Shown: positions 35,303-43,933 of the stretch, in pieces | Numbering within the stretch: position 1 is the stretch's first letter | Layout of the letters: each line of letters begins with the position of its first letter | Assembly (NCBI RefSeq): GCF_000024005.1 | Contig: NC_013132.1 | Span: 1,488,001-1,552,000 of the forward strand | Direction of reading: 5' to 3' | Length of the DNA: 64,000 nucleotides | Origin: Chitinophaga pinensis DSM 2588 | GTDB lineage: Bacteria > Bacteroidota > Bacteroidia > Chitinophagales > Chitinophagaceae | Notes under the pieces: generated by a model | Told to the model about the DNA's origin: nothing | The model's input: only the letters and a program-made list of their open reading frames with translations | Database searches by the model: none | Program-made: the position numbers and the translations under genes

Positions 35303-35466
35303 TAAAGCGATATAAAGCAATCGACGAGGTGCCTGAGAAAGGTGATTTTGTACTTGAAGTACAGAAGGACAAACCTCATTGGTTACTGCGTTATGGTAAC
35401 CTGTTGATCCTGATGTTTCTGGCTGCGGGGATATGCTTATTCCTGTATTGGAAAGACCGGATATAA
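35299..35466 (+). CDS. 55-residue single-helix protein resembling the N-terminal anchor of an HlyD-type adaptor
   Basis: A short ORF starting inside the exporter's stop codon (ATGA overlap), encoding 55 residues. The first 30 are polar (KGDFVLEVQKDKPHWLLRYGN), followed by one membrane helix at about 33-50 (LLILMFLAAGICLFLYW). The sequence before the helix resembles the opening of Bacteroidota HlyD-family secretion adaptors, which share an E-V-Q ... W-L/I-x-R-x-G-N pattern, but the coiled-coil and beta domains are missing. It may be a degenerate adaptor, an exporter subunit or an immunity peptide. Translation coupling to the exporter supports it being real. Confidence 0.65.
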   Translation: MIKRYKAIDEVPEKGDFVLEVQKDKPHWLLRYGNLLILMFLAAGICLFLYWKDRI

Positions 35467-35490
35467 AAAAGGCCGGCACATGGCCGGCCT
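35465..35490 (-). terminator. Terminator for the HerA-like gene (minus strand)
   Basis: AGGCCGGC (35470-35477) pairs with GCCGGCCT (35483-35490). The A-run at 35465-35470 gives the U-tract on the minus strand. It lies directly against the end of the RiPP cluster. Confidence 0.8.
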
Positions 35491-35512
35491 GTCTGAATAT
35501 TTTTAATACTGA

Positions 35513-37075
35513 TCAGAACCAGCTGCTGCTTTTTTTGCTGCTTTTGCCACCGAGGCCAAGGGCGCCCAGCAGACTGCGGGTAATGATATTAGCGGCAGTA
35601 CGACCTACCTGTCTGGCCGCAGAACTGGTCAGTACAGTTTCCAACACACTCTTTTCTTCTTTCTGTCTGCCACCTTTTGCAGCAGGCTTTTCCTGCTTTT
35701 CTTCTGCCGTTTTTTCGGCTGCTTCCTGAAGTTTGGCAGTTAGTATCTCGTACGCACTTTCGCTGTCTATTTCGCGGTTATATTTCTTCACCAGCTTGGA
35801 TCCATTCACTAGTGTATCAGCTTCAGTATCGGTCAGCACGTCCATACGGGAACGGGGAGATACGAGCATGGTGGCGGCAAGTGGTGTAGGCTGGCCTTTT
35901 TCATTCAGACAGGTAAAGAGTGCTTCTCCTATACCGATCTGCGTGAGCAGATCATCCGTTTTATAGAATTCCGAGAGTGGATAGTTTTCTGCGGTTTGTT
36001 TGATCGCTTTTCTATCATTCGCAGTAAACGCGCGTAGCGCATGTTGTACTTTCATTCCCAGTTGTCCCAGTACGGAAGGTGGTACGTCCATCGGGTTCTG
36101 TGTACAGAAGAATATACCTACGCCTTTTGAGCGGATCAGTTTAATGATGGTTTCTATCTGTTGCAGGAGGGCTGTGCTGGCTTCCTGGAATATGAGGTGT
36201 GCTTCATCGATGAACATTACCAGTTTTGGTTTTTCCAGATCGCCTTCTTCCGGCAGGGAGGCATAGAGTTCCGCCAGGAGACTTAACATGAACGTCGAGA
36301 ACAGCTTCGGACGGTCCTGGATGTCGGCGACTCTCACAATAGATATCACACCACGGCCATCATCACTGATATGCATCAGGTCGTCCACTTCAAAGGAGGC
36401 TTCTCCAAAGAAACGGTCGGCACCTTGTTGTTCCAGTCCGATTACCTTCCGGAGGATGGTGCCGGCAGAAGTGGTGGAGATTTTACCATAATCCTTCTCC
36501 ATATCCGCTTTACCCTTGTCGCTGACATATTGTAGTACTTTCTTAAAGTCTTTCAGGTCGAGCAGCGGGAGTTTACTGTCATCGCAATATTTGAAGATCA
36601 TGGATACCAGTCCTTCCTGGGTATCGTTCAGTTCGAGGATCTTAGAGAGTAATATGGGACCGAATTCACTGACGGTCGCACGTAGGCGTGCGCCTTTTTC
36701 ATTACTGAGGGAGAGCAGTTCCACGGGGTAGGCAGATGCAGACCAGCTGCCGCCTATTTTCTGATAACGCTCTTCAATTTTTGCATTGCTTGTACCGGCA
36801 GCGGCCACACCACTCAGGTCGCCTTTGATGTCCATCAGCAGGACAGGAACGCTTGCGTCGCTGAGTGCTTCTGCGATGACCTGCAGGGTTTTTGTTTTAC
36901 CGGTACCGGTGGCGCCGGCAATGAGACCGTGTCTGTTGAGTGTTTTCAGGGGTATAAATACATCAGCGCCGGTTACAACTTCGCCATCCAGCATGGCGCA
37001 TCCAAGCTTAACGTGTTCACCCTTAAAGGAATAACCATTGCGGATATATTCCAGAAATGCTTCTTTCGTTGCCAT
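35513..37075 (-). CDS. HerA-like ATPase (DUF853 helicase family)
   Basis: A 520-residue P-loop ATPase of the DUF853 / HerA C-terminal-like family, distantly related to the HerA-FtsK translocases. The start at 37073-37075 (MATKEAFLEYIRNGYSFKG) is preferred to an ATG 105 bp upstream. The Walker A is GLIAGATGTGKTKTLQVI, Walker B is KLVMFIDEAHLIFQEA, and further motifs are LLMDIKGDLSG and IGIFFCTQNPMDVPPSVLGQLG-like (split here as GVGIFFCTQNPMDVPPSVLG). The Lys/Glu/Ala-rich tail ends GKSSKKSSSWF. The family is widespread but its physiological substrate is unknown. Confidence 0.88.
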   Translation of the reverse strand: MATKEAFLEYIRNGYSFKGEHVKLGCAMLDGEVVTGADVFIPLKTLNRHGLIAGATGTGKTKTLQVIAEALSDASVPVLLMDIKGDLSGVAAAGTSNAKIEERYQKIGGSWSASAYPVELLSLSNEKGARLRATVSEFGPILLSKILELNDTQEGLVSMIFKYCDDSKLPLLDLKDFKKVLQYVSDKGKADMEKDYGKISTTSAGTILRKVIGLEQQGADRFFGEASFEVDDLMHISDDGRGVISIVRVADIQDRPKLFSTFMLSLLAELYASLPEEGDLEKPKLVMFIDEAHLIFQEASTALLQQIETIIKLIRSKGVGIFFCTQNPMDVPPSVLGQLGMKVQHALRAFTANDRKAIKQTAENYPLSEFYKTDDLLTQIGIGEALFTCLNEKGQPTPLAATMLVSPRSRMDVLTDTEADTLVNGSKLVKKYNREIDSESAYEILTAKLQEAAEKTAEEKQEKPAAKGGRQKEEKSVLETVLTSSAARQVGRTAANIITRSLLGALGLGGKSSKKSSSWF

Positions 37076-37132
37076 GGTGTGGAATTTTTTACTGAAGATA
37101 AAGAAAAGCGATTTCGGACAATAGTTATGCGC

Positions 37133-37187
37133 AAAAAAATTACGAATGCCTGGTGAGGAATCTTTATCCGCACCTGACATTCGTAAT
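37133..37187 (-). terminator. Terminator after the GroES-like gene (minus strand)
   Basis: ATTACGAATG (37139-37148) pairs with CATTCGTAAT (37178-37187) and pairing continues inward with GGTG/CACC and GG/CC. The A7 at 37133-37139 is the U-tract on the minus strand. It separates the GroES-like gene from the HerA-like gene. Confidence 0.8.
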
Positions 37188-37208
37188 AACTAACGGGCAT
37201 AATGGCCG

Positions 37209-37589
37209 TTACAGATCTTCTTCGCGTTCCAGGAGCAGGATAGCGCCTTGTGGAACGATATAATATTTTTCACCCTGGTAAGATACCTCGGTAGAACCAC
37301 TTAACAGGAAGATGGCGAGGTCGCCTTCTTTTGCCTGCAGCGGAATATATTTCACTTTCTCATCTTCCGGCTTCCACGCTTCATCCTCTTCAGAAGGCAG
37401 TGGAAGGGCATATCCGGGACCTGTTTTGATCACATATCCCTGTTGTACCTTTTCCTTTTCCTGCATGCCTGGAGGAAGGTATAAGCCGCTGTCGGTGCGT
37501 TCATTCTGAGTGGTCAGTTTGATCAGCACCCGGTCTCCTACAACAATTAGCTTCTTCAATTTATTGTCTTGAGTCAAATGTATAGCCAT
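37209..37589 (-). CDS. GroES-like co-chaperonin family protein
   Basis: A 126-residue protein with a Cpn10 (GroES) fold. It starts at 37587-37589 (MAIHLTQDNKLKKLIVVGDRVLIK); the longer ORF from 37658 adds 23 residues without similarity. GroES-like signatures are VVGDRVLIKLTTQNERTDSGLYLPPG and the KVQQGYVIKTGPG strand, with a long acidic insertion around SEEDEAWKPEDEK before the final beta-strands. No groEL is adjacent. In Bacteroidota this divergent stand-alone form is common and its partner is unknown; it is not the canonical groES, which is usually about 95 residues and linked to groEL. Confidence 0.8.
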   Translation of the reverse strand: MAIHLTQDNKLKKLIVVGDRVLIKLTTQNERTDSGLYLPPGMQEKEKVQQGYVIKTGPGYALPLPSEEDEAWKPEDEKVKYIPLQAKEGDLAIFLLSGSTEVSYQGEKYYIVPQGAILLLEREEDL

Positions 37590-37661
37590 GGTAATATATC
37601 CTCCGCTAAGGGTATTGCAAAATGTGTGCAGCAGGGGCTCGTGGTGCCAATATGGCACTGC

Positions 37662-38501
37662 TTATACATCAGACAGTCTGAATGTATCTGCTACCCGGAT
37701 GCCTTTGTCGGTCATCTGCACCGTGCAACACTCTGTCACAGGATCGTGTTCAAAAAACAGAATATATTTATTCTCAACGGCCTCCTGGAGGAAATTTTTT
37801 TTCTCCTGAAGGGTTGTCATCGGGAACATATCGTAAGACATGATATAAGGGATGGGAATATGCCCCTTGCTTGGCAACAGATCGGCCATATACAGGAGTG
37901 TTTTATCCTTATACTGGATCTGTGGCAGCATCATGGAATCAGTGTGACCAAGTACAAAACGGACGTTGAAATCGTTGCTGAAAGGAATGCCTTCTTCTCT
38001 GGGAATAAATTTCAGCTGACCGCTTTCCTGGATAGGGAGGATGTTCTCTTTCAGGAAGGAGGCTTTTTCACGCTCATTGGGTTTAGTTGCCCATTGCCAG
38101 TGTTCCTCATTGCTCCAATAGGCCGCATTTTTAAATGCAGGTACCAGTTTATCGCCCTGTCTTTCTATACAACCTCCACAATGATCAAAATGCAGATGTG
38201 TCAGAAATACGTCTGTAATGTCATTGCGGCTGAAGCCATGTTTTGCCAGTGACTGATCGGTCGAATCGTTACCATGCAGGTAATAATGGCTGAAGAACTT
38301 TTCGTCCTGTTTATTACCAATGCCGGTGTCTATCAGTATCAGGCGGTCGCCATCCTCTATCAGCAGACTACGCATGGCCCAGGAGCACATGTTATTTTCA
38401 TCCGCCGGATTCAGTTTATTCCAGATACTTTTAGGTACAACGCCAAACATAGCGCCACCGTCCAGTTTAAAATTGCCCGTCTCTATTGTATATAACTTCA
38501 T
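37662..38501 (-). CDS. MBL-fold metallo-hydrolase
   Basis: A 279-residue metallo-beta-lactamase-fold hydrolase with the HxHxDH motif as HLHFDHCGG (about residues 101-109) and further ligands in LGHTDSMML, ADLLPSKGHI and the late FFEHDP. The general layout (MKLYTIETGNFKLDGGAMFGVVPK) is that of lactonase-like members. The substrate is unknown. No signal peptide is present. It lies 38 bp downstream of the UMF1-type transporter gene on the same strand, so the two are probably co-transcribed. Confidence 0.88.
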   Translation of the reverse strand: MKLYTIETGNFKLDGGAMFGVVPKSIWNKLNPADENNMCSWAMRSLLIEDGDRLILIDTGIGNKQDEKFFSHYYLHGNDSTDQSLAKHGFSRNDITDVFLTHLHFDHCGGCIERQGDKLVPAFKNAAYWSNEEHWQWATKPNEREKASFLKENILPIQESGQLKFIPREEGIPFSNDFNVRFVLGHTDSMMLPQIQYKDKTLLYMADLLPSKGHIPIPYIMSYDMFPMTTLQEKKNFLQEAVENKYILFFEHDPVTECCTVQMTDKGIRVADTFRLSDV

Positions 38502-38539
38502 GGTCTTGTCAGTTGATTGCCTGCTGAAGTTCGTGAATT

Positions 38540-39835
38540 TCAGCTTTGTGCAGCGAGGCTTTTTTGTTTTTTCTGTGCTGATAAGAGCCAGATCAATCCT
38601 ATCACAAAGAAAACAATAAGTGCCAGTACGGAATTACGCATACTGCCGGTCAGTTCGTGGATGTAACCGAATGTGGTCAGGCCGACAGTGATGGACAATT
38701 TCTCTACAACATCATAGTAGCTGAAGAAGGAGGTGGTATCTTCTGTTTCCGGCATCAGTTTGGCGTAAGTAGAACGGCTGAGGGATTGTACACCGCCCAT
38801 TACCAGACCTACGGCAACAGCCAGCATATAGAAATCATTAGCGGTCTGCATACGGTAACCCGCCAGACAGATACCGATCCACAATACGATCACAACCATC
38901 AGTACGGGCAGGTTGCCAAATTTGCCGGAGAGCTTAGCCATACCCCATGCCCCCAGTATTGCTACCACCTGAATGGCAACAACGGCTACGATCAGGTTAG
39001 TGGAAGGCAGGTGTAATTCCTGGCTACCGAAGATCGTAGCTGCCATCATTACGGTCTGGACGCCCATGCTGTAAAAGAAGAAGCCACGCAGGAAGTTTTT
39101 CAGTACAGGCATGGTTTTTACCTGTGCATATACTTTCTTGAGTTCATGAAACCCTTCAGTCAGCGCACCCGCCTTATGTTCCTGTATAGTACCCTTAGAG
39201 GCCGGCAGACGCAGGAAGGTGATCTGGGCAAAGCCGATCCACCATATGCCGGTGAGCAGGAAAGTCAGCCGTACGGCATCTCCGTCACTGAGACCAAATG
39301 GTTTTACTGCCACCAGCACAAAGCCGATCAGCTGTAATATTACACTACCGATATACCCCATAGCGAAACCTTTGGCACTGATACGGTCACGGTCTTCTAC
39401 CGCTGCCAGTTCAGGCAGGTAGGAGTTATAGAATACCAGGCCGCCACAATAGCCAAGGGTGGCGAGGATAAAGAATATGATGCCATATTCTACATTTCCA
39501 CCACGAAAGTTATACAGGGCGATACAGCTTAATCCACCCAGCCAGGTGAACAGCATGAGATATCTTTTCTTATTACCTCTCGTATCGGCGATAGAGGAGA
39601 GGATAGGAGACAGCAATGCGGCGAGTATAAATGCGGCCGCCATTGCATAGTCATAAAGTGCGGAGTTAACGAAGTATTTACCAAAGAAGGAGACATTGTC
39701 GCCTGTTTCAGCGGAATGGGTTGCTGAGGTAAAGTAAATAGGGAAAAAAGTGGTGGTAATTACCAGGTTGTACACGGAGTTCGCCCAGTCATACATCGCC
39801 CAGCCATTGATTACTTTTTTACTGGCAGTTTGCAT
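38540..39835 (-). CDS. UMF1/Atg22-type MFS transporter
   Basis: A 431-residue membrane protein with about twelve hydrophobic segments and the family's opening NGWAMYDWANSVYNLVITTTFFPIYF, characteristic of the Atg22-like UMF1 branch of the major facilitator superfamily. Between TM6 and TM7 it has the loop LPASKGTIQEHKAGALTEGFHELKKVYAQVK. Fungal relatives export amino acids from the vacuole; the bacterial substrates are not established. It probably leads a two-gene unit with the metallo-hydrolase. Confidence 0.88.
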   Translation of the reverse strand: MQTASKKVINGWAMYDWANSVYNLVITTTFFPIYFTSATHSAETGDNVSFFGKYFVNSALYDYAMAAAFILAALLSPILSSIADTRGNKKRYLMLFTWLGGLSCIALYNFRGGNVEYGIIFFILATLGYCGGLVFYNSYLPELAAVEDRDRISAKGFAMGYIGSVILQLIGFVLVAVKPFGLSDGDAVRLTFLLTGIWWIGFAQITFLRLPASKGTIQEHKAGALTEGFHELKKVYAQVKTMPVLKNFLRGFFFYSMGVQTVMMAATIFGSQELHLPSTNLIVAVVAIQVVAILGAWGMAKLSGKFGNLPVLMVVIVLWIGICLAGYRMQTANDFYMLAVAVGLVMGGVQSLSRSTYAKLMPETEDTTSFFSYYDVVEKLSITVGLTTFGYIHELTGSMRNSVLALIVFFVIGLIWLLSAQKKQKSLAAQS

Positions 39836-39916
39836 ATTGAGTAAAGTAAGTTAATGATCAAATATAAGAAACAAGACATTGGCAGCAGCTGTCGGGGCTA
39901 CTATCGGAGGGGGAGC

Positions 39917-40534
39917 TTATTTATAATCCTGTATCCTGATGTGGTTGGGACACATGAAATATTCCTGTTCGTCATTGGAACTGACGATGATCATGCGGTC
40001 GCCACTATAGTCAGTAATAAGTTGCTGATAAAGCCGGATGCCTGCGGCATCCAGGTTGGTACAGGGTTCATCCAGCAGTAATACCGGAACATCGGAGAAA
40101 ATGGTCAGTGCCAGTTTCAGGCGTTGTTTCATGCCGGAGGAGAAGTTGCGGACCTGTTTATGCATGGATTTCTCCAGGCCAACGATGGCTACAGCATCAG
40201 CAGGAGTAATATCGGGAATTAAGTTTTTGAACTGCAGGTGGAATTGCAGGCTTTCTGCGAGAGTGAATTCTTCCACCAGTTCAAGATAGGGAGCAGCGAT
40301 GGCACAATGCCGGAAAAACTGATCATGACTGAGCAGTTCTTCCGGAGTGCTATAGGTAACGGTACCTTCGTTCTGGTGAAGGTGCCCGCTTATAACCTGT
40401 AATAGAGTAGATTTTCCCGAGCCATTGGGACCCAGTATGGCATATCGTCCGCCCTGTTCGAAGGTAGCGGAAACACGACGGAAGATCCAGTCGTAGTTAA
40501 AGCGTTTGCCTGTCTGGTCGAGCGTTATTTTCAT
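39917..40534 (-). CDS. ABC transporter ATP-binding protein
   Basis: A 205-residue stand-alone ABC ATPase with Walker A GPNGSGKSTLLQVISG, Q-loop region APYLELVEEFTLAESL, signature FSSGMKQRLKLAL, Walker B VLLLDEPCTNLD and a switch region SSNDEQEY, where the usual His is replaced by Asn-Asp. No permease is adjacent. It overlaps the lpxA stop by 4 bp, so it is translated with the lipid A genes, which is the common Bacteroidota order. It may serve lipid or haem-type export, but the partner is unknown. Confidence 0.88.
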   Translation of the reverse strand: MKITLDQTGKRFNYDWIFRRVSATFEQGGRYAILGPNGSGKSTLLQVISGHLHQNEGTVTYSTPEELLSHDQFFRHCAIAAPYLELVEEFTLAESLQFHLQFKNLIPDITPADAVAIVGLEKSMHKQVRNFSSGMKQRLKLALTIFSDVPVLLLDEPCTNLDAAGIRLYQQLITDYSGDRMIIVSSNDEQEYFMCPNHIRIQDYK

Positions 40535-41325
40535 TCGTCGCCGGCTAGTGACGTATAACCTTTCATAATGCCCCGGCCGGATTCACGGATGAAGGAGAGT
40601 ATTTCATCTCTTTCGTCGGTGGCGGGATATTCCGCTTCGATGATACTGATTGCTTTGGAGAGCTTGTATCCTTTCACGAATATCACACGGTATATGTCAA
40701 GTATGTGATTGATCTTTTCGAGTGAGAAACCTCTTCTTTTGAGACCGATAGAGTTTACACCTACGTAAGACAGCGGTTCACGGGCTGCTTTTACGAAAGG
40801 CGGCACGTCTTTTCTTACCAGGGAGCCACCTGTAACAAAGGCATGATCGCCAATTTTACAGAATTGTTGTACAGCCACCATACCTGCAAGTACCACGTAG
40901 TCGCCCACGGTGATATGACCTGCCAGTGTAGTGCTGTTGGAGAATACGCAGCTGTTACCAACTTCGCAGTCGTGAGCAATATGGCTATAGGCCATGATCA
41001 GGCAATTCTTGCCGATAACGGTTTTCCATTTGTCCTTGGTTCCTCGGTTAATGGTTACATACTCTCTGATGGTGGTGTTGTCTCCGATTTCGGTTGTAGT
41101 GTCTTCGCCAGCAAATTTGAGGTCTTGCGGGATAGCGGAAATTACAGACCCGGGGAAGATACGGCAGTTCTTGCCGATCCTTGCGCCTTCCATAATAGTG
41201 ACGTTTGAACCGATCCAGGTGCCTTCACCGATTTCAACATTTTTGTGAATAACGGTAAACGGATCGATTTTCACGTTTGGCGCAACCTTCGCGTCCGGGT
41301 GAATGTAAGTAAGCGGATGGATCAT
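40531..41325 (-). CDS. lpxA: Acyl-ACP--UDP-N-acetylglucosamine O-acyltransferase
   Basis: LpxA performs the first step of lipid A synthesis, moving a 3-hydroxyacyl chain from ACP to UDP-GlcNAc. The 264-residue protein is a left-handed beta-helix of hexapeptide repeats (IHPDAKVAPNVKIDPFTVI, IGEGTWIGSNVTIMEGARIG) with the catalytic His in YSHIAHDCEVGN and a helical C-terminal domain (GLKRRGFSLEKINHILDIYRVIF). Length is normal. It follows lpxC/fabZ by 9 bp and overlaps the ABC ATPase gene by 4 bp. Confidence 0.97.
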   Translation of the reverse strand: MIHPLTYIHPDAKVAPNVKIDPFTVIHKNVEIGEGTWIGSNVTIMEGARIGKNCRIFPGSVISAIPQDLKFAGEDTTTEIGDNTTIREYVTINRGTKDKWKTVIGKNCLIMAYSHIAHDCEVGNSCVFSNSTTLAGHITVGDYVVLAGMVAVQQFCKIGDHAFVTGGSLVRKDVPPFVKAAREPLSYVGVNSIGLKRRGFSLEKINHILDIYRVIFVKGYKLSKAISIIEAEYPATDERDEILSFIRESGRGIMKGYTSLAGDE

Positions 41326-41334
41326 TGCTATGGT

Positions 41335-42750
41335 TTAGCTTTCTCTTGTTTTAATGATTTGAGCGGTCAGGTCACCTTCAGTAACTACCTTGTTACCTAC
41401 AAATACGGTTCCTCTCATTTCCACTATACCTCTCCTGATAGGGCTAAGTAATTCCATTTTCAGGATCATGGTATCTCCGGGAACCACTTTCTGCTTGAAC
41501 TTACAGTTGTCTATCTTGATAAAGTAGGTATCGTAATTATGAGGATCCGGAACAGTGCTGAGTGCAAGAATGCCACCACATTGTGCCAGTGCTTCCACCT
41601 GGAGTACACCCGGCATCACCGGATTACTTGGGAAGTGCCCCTGGAAAAATGGTTCGTTGAAGGTAACGTTCTTGATACCTACTACTTGCGTATCGGTGAG
41701 ATCGATGATCTTGTCCACCAGCAGCATCGGAAAACGATGCGGCAATGTTCTTTCAATACGTGGTACGTCGAAGACAGCTGGTTTACTAGGATCGTATACA
41801 GGCATATCCTTGATATGCTTGTTCTTCTTGATATATTGCTTGATCTTACGGGCAAACTCCACGTTGGAAGCATGTCCGGGACGGTTTGCAATGATATGCG
41901 CCTTAATAGGCACACCTACCAGTGCGAGGTCTCCCACGATGTCCAGCAGTTTGTGACGTGCCGGTTCATTCGGGAAGTGAAGCTGAATATTATTGAGGAT
42001 ACCTTCCCGCTGTGCTACGCTGATATGTTCACGGTTGAACACTTTTGCCAGATGGCCCAGTTGTTCTTCACTTACCGCTTTATCTACGATCACAATAGCG
42101 TTATTAATATCGCCGCCTTTGATCAGGTTGTTGGATATCAGGTATTCGAGTTCGTGCAGAAACACGAAGGTGCGGCATGGCGCTACTTCCTGTTTGAAAT
42201 CCTGCAGGCTGTTAAGATTAGCGTGCTGTGTACCTAATATCGGAGAGTTGAAATCGATCATGCAGGTGATGCGATAGTCAACAGCTGGTAATGCTACCAT
42301 TTCTACGTTCTTTTTATCGTCGTAGAAGCTGATGTTGGTATCAATCGTATACCATATTTTTTTCGCATCCTGTTCTGCAATACCTGCTTCCTCTATTTTC
42401 TGGATAAAAGGGTAGGAACTACCATCCATGATAGGGATTTCAGGACCATCGATTTCAATGTGCACATTGTCTACGCCGGTACCAACCAGGGCAGCCATGA
42501 TGTGCTCTATCGTACTAACGCGGGCGCCATTGTGTTCAAGCGTTGTGCTGCGGGATGTATCCACAACATAATCTACATCGGCTTTCACTACAGGTTGTCC
42601 TGGCAGATCCACACGCTGAAATTTAATACCATAACCGGGGGTAGCCGGCTTCAGAGTCATATTTACATGGGCTCCTGTGTGTAAACCAACACCCGATATT
42701 GTAACTGGGTCTTTAATCGTGTGTTGATTAGACGACTGTTGATTATCCAT
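41335..42750 (-). CDS. lpxC/fabZ: Bifunctional LpxC/FabZ: UDP-3-O-acyl-GlcNAc deacetylase and 3-hydroxyacyl-ACP dehydratase
   Basis: A 471-residue fusion typical of Bacteroidota. The LpxC half (about 1-310) has GVGLHTG near the start, TIEHIMAALVG with a zinc His, and ARHKLLDIVGDLAL with the second His and the Asp. The FabZ half (about 320-471) has RTLPHRFPMLLVDKI and FFQGHFPSNPVMPGVLQVEALAQCGG, giving the catalytic His and Glu of the hot-dog dehydratase. One protein thus does the committed deacetylation of lipid A synthesis and the dehydration step of fatty-acid synthesis, tying both pathways. It lies between lpxD and lpxA. Confidence 0.98.
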   Translation of the reverse strand: MDNQQSSNQHTIKDPVTISGVGLHTGAHVNMTLKPATPGYGIKFQRVDLPGQPVVKADVDYVVDTSRSTTLEHNGARVSTIEHIMAALVGTGVDNVHIEIDGPEIPIMDGSSYPFIQKIEEAGIAEQDAKKIWYTIDTNISFYDDKKNVEMVALPAVDYRITCMIDFNSPILGTQHANLNSLQDFKQEVAPCRTFVFLHELEYLISNNLIKGGDINNAIVIVDKAVSEEQLGHLAKVFNREHISVAQREGILNNIQLHFPNEPARHKLLDIVGDLALVGVPIKAHIIANRPGHASNVEFARKIKQYIKKNKHIKDMPVYDPSKPAVFDVPRIERTLPHRFPMLLVDKIIDLTDTQVVGIKNVTFNEPFFQGHFPSNPVMPGVLQVEALAQCGGILALSTVPDPHNYDTYFIKIDNCKFKQKVVPGDTMILKMELLSPIRRGIVEMRGTVFVGNKVVTEGDLTAQIIKTRES

Positions 42751-42782
42751 ATTTTGCTATAACTGTTTGTCCTACTTAATCA

Positions 42783-43832
42783 TCAAACACCTTCCCGCAC
42801 GGAAAGCAGTTGTTTTACCATGTCTTCCAATTCCTTCACACGTTTTTCCAGATCGGGCAAATTTCTAAAAATTGCCTGACTTTTTAAGGAGCTTTTATAA
42901 TCAAAAGCAGGAGATCCCATTAGGGCTGAATTCGGTTCTGCAATAGATTTAGACAGGCCGCTCTGTGCATTGATTTTGGTGCCATCAGCCAGCTGGATGT
43001 GTCCAACCAAGCCAACCTGACCACCAATCACACAGTTCTTACCAATTTTAGTACTGCCGGAAATACCCGTCTGTGCTGCTATAACTGTATTGGTGTCTAC
43101 ATCTACGTTGTGCGCGATTTGGATCAGGTTGTCCAGCTTTACGCCCTGGCGGATGATCGTAGAACCCATAGTTGCACGGTCAATAGTGGTATTGGCGCCG
43201 ATCTCAACATCATCATGAATGATCACATTACCGATCTGCGGTACTTTTTTATAGGTACCGTCAGGCTGAGGTGCAAAACCAAAGCCATCTCCTCCGATCA
43301 CACAACCTGCGTGTAATATCACACGGCTACCCAGTACACAATTCTCGTACACCTTTACGCCAGGGAAGATAGTTGTATCGTCCTGTACGATCACGTTATC
43401 ACCCAGATAAACTCCAGGGTAGATCTTTACGTTGTTACCGATCACGACATTCTCACCCAGATAGGCGAAAGCACCGATGAAAACATTCTGTCCGGTCTTT
43501 ACAGATGCAGGAATATGAGACGGTTGTTGAATACCCGTCTTATTACTCATGATCTGCTTATATTTTTCAAGTAAAAGGGCGAAGGCGCTGTAGGCGTCTT
43601 TTACCCTGATAAGCGTCGATTTTACAGGTTTTTCCGTTACAAGGCTCTCATTCACTATCAGTATGGAGGCATTGGTCGTATAGATAAACTCTTCGTACTT
43701 AGGATTGGCGATAAAGCTGAGCATCCCTTCACCCGCCTCTTCGATCTTGGCGATGTTGCTCACTTTTACGTCCGGGTTGCCTTCCAGCTTACCATCCAAC
43801 ATGGTAGCCAATTGTAATGCGCTAAACTGCAT
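42783..43832 (-). CDS. lpxD: UDP-3-O-(3-hydroxyacyl)glucosamine N-acyltransferase
   Basis: LpxD adds the second hydroxyacyl chain in lipid A synthesis. The 349-residue protein has the N-terminal uridine-binding domain (MQFSALQLATMLDGKLEGN, ANPKYEEFIYTTNASILIV), a long hexapeptide beta-helix with the catalytic His in NLIQIAHNVDVDTNTVIAAQ, and a C-terminal helix (IFRNLPDLEKRVKELEDMVKQLL). The preceding gap to the HD gene is 101 bp and AT-rich. Transcription runs HD gene, lpxD, lpxC/fabZ, lpxA, ABC ATPase. Confidence 0.97.
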   Translation of the reverse strand: MQFSALQLATMLDGKLEGNPDVKVSNIAKIEEAGEGMLSFIANPKYEEFIYTTNASILIVNESLVTEKPVKSTLIRVKDAYSAFALLLEKYKQIMSNKTGIQQPSHIPASVKTGQNVFIGAFAYLGENVVIGNNVKIYPGVYLGDNVIVQDDTTIFPGVKVYENCVLGSRVILHAGCVIGGDGFGFAPQPDGTYKKVPQIGNVIIHDDVEIGANTTIDRATMGSTIIRQGVKLDNLIQIAHNVDVDTNTVIAAQTGISGSTKIGKNCVIGGQVGLVGHIQLADGTKINAQSGLSKSIAEPNSALMGSPAFDYKSSLKSQAIFRNLPDLEKRVKELEDMVKQLLSVREGV

Positions 43833-43933
43833 AGTTATTAATTAATATATGTTATCCGAATCTGACCAGCTATCAAAACGCTCAATTTTGCCTATCGTAT
43901 TTTTTTTATTCTTAATTGATAATTAGCCATTCA

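Noticed and set aside
26893..35466. Lanthipeptide, sactipeptide or graspetide reading of the peptide cluster
   Set aside because: No LanB/LanM/LanC, radical SAM CxxxCxxC protein or ATP-grasp ligase is encoded, although the core contains Ser, Thr and Cys.
37643..37657. Perfect GTGCCA-ATA-TGGCAC hairpin near the end of the MBL gene
   Set aside because: Short stem without a T-run on either strand; not distinct enough from chance.
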